Shown in pieces: positions 60,519-64,000 of a stretch of DNA of 64,000 nt; within the stretch, counting starts at the first letter, position 1; each line of letters starts with the position of its first letter. A program made the translations under genes and the position numbers. The stretch lies in contig CBDCWT010000030.1 of the NCBI GenBank assembly GCA_965223305.1, positions 62,001-126,000 on the forward strand, written 5' to 3'. Under the pieces are notes generated by a model that searched no databases, was not told the DNA's origin, and was given only the letters and a program-made list of their open reading frames with translations. The stretch comes from CBDCWT01 sp965223305. Its GTDB lineage: Bacteria > Planctomycetota > Planctomycetia > Pirellulales > Pirellulaceae.

Positions 60519-62335
60519 GCATCAACAGGATGGCCCGGGGACCGCGATACAAGATCAGCCGCTGGGCGTTAGCCCACGGTTACCATCCGTAAGCCGATGT
60601 GTCTCGGCTCGGCAGGAGCCTCGCCCTCCCGAATGTCTTACACGACTGTTGCGGTGGGTGTAATGGGGTGACCTGCCGCTGGTTGCCGTCCCTTCGATCA
60701 TGTTCATCATGTTGATCCTGTCTTCTGTTTTTTCGACAGGATTCACAAGAGCAACAGGATGGCCCGGGGACCGCGCTACAAGATCAGCCGCTGGGCGTTA
60801 GCCCACGGTTACCACCCGTAAGCCGATGTGTCTCGGCTCGGCAGGAGCCTCGCCCTCCCGAGCGTCTTACACGACTCTTGCAGCGGGTGTGATGGGGGTG
60901 ACCTGCCGCTGGTTGCCGTCCCTTCGATCGTGTTCATCATGTTGATCCTGTCTTCTGTTTTTTCGACAGGATTCACAAGAGCAACAGAATGGCCCGGGAC
61001 CCGTGCCACAAAATCAGCCGCTGGGCGTTAGCCCACGGTTTGCCACCGTAAGCCGATGTGTCTCGGCTCGGCAGGAGCCTCGCCCTCCCGAGCGTCTTAC
61101 ACGACTGTTGCAGCGGGTGTAATGGAGTGACCTGCCGCTGGTTGCCGTTCCTTCGATCATGTTCATCATGTTGATCCTGTCTTCTGTTTGTTCGACAGGA
61201 TTTACAAGAGCAACATGATGGCCCGGGACCCGCGCCGCAAAATCAGCCGCTGGGCGTTAGCCCACGGTTTGCCACCGTAAGCCGATGTGTCTCGGCTCGG
61301 CAGGAGCCTCGCCCTCCCGAGCGTCTTACATGTACTGTCGCAGCGGGTGTAATGGAGTAACCTGCCGCTGGTTGCCGTTCCTTCGATCATGTTCATCATG
61401 TTGATCCTGTCTTCTATTTTTTGACAGGATTTACAGGAGCAACAGGATGGCCCGGGACCGCCACGAGATCAGCCGCTGGGCGTTAGCCCACGGTTACCAC
61501 CCGTAAGTCGATGTGTCTCGGCTCGGCAGGAGCCTCGCCCTACCGAACGTCTTACACGACTGTTGCAGCGGGTGTGATGGAGTGACCTGGAGCTGGTTGC
61601 CGTCCCTTCGATCATGTCCATCACGTTGATCCTGTCTTCTATTTTTGACAGGATTCACAAGAGCAACAGGATGGCCCGGGGACCGCGCCACAAGATCAGC
61701 CGCTGGGCGTTAGCCAACGGTTACCATCCGTAAGCCGATGTGTCTCGGCTCGGCAGGAGCCTCGCCCTCCCGAGCGTCTTACACGACTGTTGCAGCGGGT
61801 GTAATGGGGTGACCTGCCGCTGGTTGCCGTTCCTTCGATCATGTTCATCATGTTGATCCTGTCTTCTGTTTTTTCGACAGGATTCACAAGAGCAACAGAA
61901 TGGCCCGGGGACCGCGCCACAAGATCAGCCGCTGGGCGTTAGCCAACGGTTACCACCCGTAAGCCGATGTGTCTCGGCTCGGCAGGAGCCTCGCCCTCCC
62001 GAGCGTCTTACACGACTGTTGCGGTGGGTGTAATGGGGTGACCTGCCGCTGGTTGCCGTCCCTTCGATCATGTTCATCATGTTGATCCTGTCTTCTATTT
62101 TTTGACAGGATTCACAAGAGCAACAGGATGGCCCGGGACCGCGCTACAAGATCAGCCGCTGGGCGTTAGCCCACGGTTACCACCCGTAAGCCGATGTGTC
62201 TCGGCTCGGCAGGAGCCTCGCCCTCCCGAGCGTCTTACACGACTGTTGCAGCGGGGGTGATGGACATTCCGCCGTTGGTCGCCATCCCCTCGACCTTGTT
62301 CATCATGTTGTTCCTGTCTTGACAAGATTGCAGCC
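60519..62335. repeat. Tandem array of eight units of about 229 bp
   Basis: Units begin (at CAGCCGCTGGGCGTTAGCC) at 60556, 60785, 61015, 61244, 61470, 61697, 61926 and 62153, giving periods of 226-230 bp. A partial tail of a unit lies before the first, and the last is truncated and diverged. Each unit holds CTGGGCGTTAGCC, a hairpin-forming CTCGGCAGGAGCCTCGCC segment, CTTCGATCATGTTCATCATG, and ATCCTGTC / GACAGGAT arms around a T-rich loop. The T-rich loop varies in length (TTTTTT, TTTGTT, ATTTTTT). Small frames inside the units are not credible genes. It fills the space between the terminator at 60492 and the convergent dockerin gene. Confidence 0.92.
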
Positions 62336-62338
62336 GGG

Positions 62339-64000
62339 CTACGCCAAGCGGCGGAATAGCATGTCGCGCTCGTCGCTGTCAGAGAGCTGCTCCGCCAGCT
62401 CGTCGAAGAGCTCCTCGTCGAGTTCAGGTAGTCGGCGGTTGGAGCCGGCGGTCGCATCGCTGACGCCAGCCGGGACAGGTGGTCTATTCGCCGCGAAAGC
62501 CGCATCGATCAACTCTATCTGGTTGCCGCTCTTGCTCGAGTCGTCCAGAGTCGAGTCGTCCTCTTCATCCAGCAACGGCGAGGGAGCGCCGCTGCTGCCG
62601 GACTCCTCACCCTCCGGTTCAGCCTGGCCGTTCTCGTCATTCAGGTGATTGACGATGGCCAAGGCGTCGGCGGCGCTAATGAAATTGTCTCCATTGACGT
62701 CGCGGAACGGAGGTGGATCGGGCGTCGGCACGGGCACCGCACTCGGCCCCCGGTCGTTCAGGTAGTTGATAATCAGCAGCACGTCCCCCGGAGAGATCGT
62801 GCCGTCGCCATTCACATCCAACGGATTGCTTGGATTCCGCCAAGGTCGCGTGTTGCTCACATCGATCGTCACGGTGGCCGTCGAACTTGCCCCCAGCGCG
62901 TCGATGGCACGATAGATGAAGACATCGCGACCGAAGAATCCAGGTGCCGGTGTGTAACTGAAGGAACCGTCACTGTTCAAGGTCGCCGTACCGGCACTGG
63001 GCCCGCTAAGACGTTCGGCTGTGAGCGAATCACCGTCCGGATCCGTGTCATTGCTCAACACGCCGTTCGCCGCTGAGACTTCCAGCACCTCGTCCTGTTC
63101 AACCTGATATACGTCATCTTCTGGAATCGGTGGATCGTTGCTGTTGAGCACGTCGATGGTCACCGTGGCAATCGACGCACTCACGCCGTCGCTGACCAGA
63201 TAGGTGAACGTATCTGTACCGAAAAAGTTCGCGTTCGGCTCGTAGCTAAAGGCACCATCCGTCGACAGCGATACCGTTCCATTGGTCGGCTGCTGCTCGA
63301 TTGTGGCGGTGATTGGATCGCCTTCGGGATCGGAATCGTTAACCAACACGCCGTCGACCGTGGCTACTTCCAAGATGCGGTCTTCCGTGGTGGTGTAACG
63401 ATCGTCGACGGCCGTCGGGGCGTCGTTGCGGCCACTGACGTTTACCGTAACCACTCCAATCGCCTCTTCGGCGCCATCGGTGGCACGATAGGAGAATGTA
63501 TCGGCGCGGCTTGTTCCGGGCGGCAAGCCCTGTAGTAGATCGCTCGGCGATGCGTCGTATTCAAACGACCCATCCGCGTTGATCGTAACAGCAGCTCCCA
63601 GCGAGCTCGTAACCTCCGCGGCTACGGCGATCAGTGCATCGCCCTCTGGATCAGCGTCGTTGACGAGCAGCCCTTGGTCGGCCTGCACCGCGAGCAACGT
63701 GTCCTCCTCCGTTGCATACTGGTCGTCTAAGGCGACTGGACCATCGTTGACGCCCGTGATCGTGATCGTAACTGTCGCCGACCCCAGCAACCCTGCCGCT
63801 TCCTGAACTGAATAGGTGAAGGTATCAGTGGCTGTCTGTCCTGGCGTGAGAGACTCAAAAGCGCCGTTGGGAAGGTAGGTGATGCTCGTCCCCAACACAC
63901 TCTGCCGTAACTGAACCAGGCCCAACGTCGCATCCTGGTTGATGCTCACCACCTCCAGAATGCTCCCCGGGGTGTCGTCCAGGTCGTTGGCCAGCAACAA
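62339..64000 (-). CDS. Cadherin-like/dockerin surface protein, 5' part outside window
   Basis: The C-terminal 553 residues of a large secreted protein; the frame is open to the right edge. It consists of five or so tandem Ig/cadherin-like modules of about 95-100 residues, each with a D-D-x-Y start and VNDSDPEGD-type turns (ALDDQYATEEDTLLAV, AVDDRYTTTEDRILEV, PEDDVYQVEQDEVLEV). A dockerin pair follows (NPLDVNGDGTISPGDVLLII and FRDVNGDNFISAADALAIVN), then an acidic Ser/Glu-rich linker and the tail ELDEELFDELAEQL. Function: probably adhesion or surface display. Its tail resembles that of the M36 protein at 53133-58745. Confidence 0.87.
   Translation of the reverse strand: MLLANDLDDTPGSILEVVSINQDATLGLVQLRQSVLGTSITYLPNGAFESLTPGQTATDTFTYSVQEAAGLLGSATVTITITGVNDGPVALDDQYATEEDTLLAVQADQGLLVNDADPEGDALIAVAAEVTSSLGAAVTINADGSFEYDASPSDLLQGLPPGTSRADTFSYRATDGAEEAIGVVTVNVSGRNDAPTAVDDRYTTTEDRILEVATVDGVLVNDSDPEGDPITATIEQQPTNGTVSLSTDGAFSYEPNANFFGTDTFTYLVSDGVSASIATVTIDVLNSNDPPIPEDDVYQVEQDEVLEVSAANGVLSNDTDPDGDSLTAERLSGPSAGTATLNSDGSFSYTPAPGFFGRDVFIYRAIDALGASSTATVTIDVSNTRPWRNPSNPLDVNGDGTISPGDVLLIINYLNDRGPSAVPVPTPDPPPFRDVNGDNFISAADALAIVNHLNDENGQAEPEGEESGSSGAPSPLLDEEDDSTLDDSSKSGNQIELIDAAFAANRPPVPAGVSDATAGSNRRLPELDEELFDELAEQLSDSDERDMLFRRLA

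Noticed and set aside
60519..62335. CRISPR array
   Set aside because: The whole 229-bp unit is repeated with no unique spacers, and the period is far too long. No cas genes are present.
60555..62505. Repeated short minus-strand frames in the tandem array, with a shared GGRGSCRAETH-type sequence
   Set aside because: They are translations of the 229-bp repeat unit, recur with each unit, lack ribosome sites and have no protein-like composition. They are artefacts of the repeat.

Overview
The window looks like a piece of a Planctomycetota chromosome, most likely Pirellulales-like. The evidence is two BBP7-type outer-membrane barrel proteins, very large extracellular proteins that begin with an LEPR-like motif and end in dockerin repeats, a PEP-CTERM protein, a YxVxVP-repeat protein of the kind seen in planctomycetes, and many palindromic intergenic repeats. 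This assignment is by recognition of protein families only; no database was searched.

Layout. (1) 1-5246, plus strand: a Wza-like polysaccharide export lipoprotein (its start lies outside the window), an 884-residue proline-rich periplasmic protein with a CpaC/RcpA-type N-terminal domain but no secretin barrel, and a BBP7 barrel. (2) 5400-48557, minus strand: a 43-kb exopolysaccharide / O-antigen-like locus. Read in the direction of transcription it starts with an O-antigen-ligase/TPR protein, a Wzc-like tyrosine kinase with a very tyrosine-rich tail, a WecA/MraY-type initiating transferase and a NusG paralogue. After a 424-bp spacer comes a very long, tightly packed gene string. It holds about ten glycosyltransferases, a fused GDP-fucose synthase/GDP-mannose dehydratase, a Wzm/Wzt ABC exporter, a FemAB-like protein, methyltransferases, a 4,6-dehydratase/nucleotidyltransferase/aminotransferase amino-sugar module, an acyltransferase, two FkbM methyltransferases, two carbamoyltransferases (one with a small membrane protein and an SGNH hydrolase), a Wzy-like polymerase, an asparagine-synthase-like amidotransferase, a sugar-kinase-like protein, two DUF218 proteins and a PEP-CTERM protein closed by an intrinsic terminator. 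Many genes overlap by 1 or 4 bases, so they are probably translated together. (3) 48558-64000: a repeat-rich region with a His-rich lipoprotein, a second BBP7 barrel, a 1870-residue M36 metallopeptidase with cohesin-like, Ig-like and dockerin modules, a YxVxVP-repeat protein, an 8-unit tandem array of about 229 bp, and the C-terminal part of a cadherin-like/dockerin protein running off the right end.

How the genes fit together (inference): sugar-nucleotide enzymes make GDP-fucose and an amino-dideoxy sugar. The WecA-like enzyme starts the lipid-linked chain, the glycosyltransferases extend it, and FkbM, carbamoyl, acyl and amidotransferase enzymes decorate it. Wzm/Wzt and/or Wzy/Wzc/Wza then move and polymerise it. 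A dedicated NusG paralogue may keep RNA polymerase going through the 35-kb downstream operon.

The least expected features are: two copies of a 174-bp miniature inverted-repeat element with clear 4-bp target duplications, one placed exactly between a stop codon and the next ribosome binding site; a run of same-direction +1 frameshifts confined to 7.7-10.6 kb; the Fcl-Gmd fusion; the NusG paralogue; and the carbamoyltransferase / small membrane protein / SGNH module.
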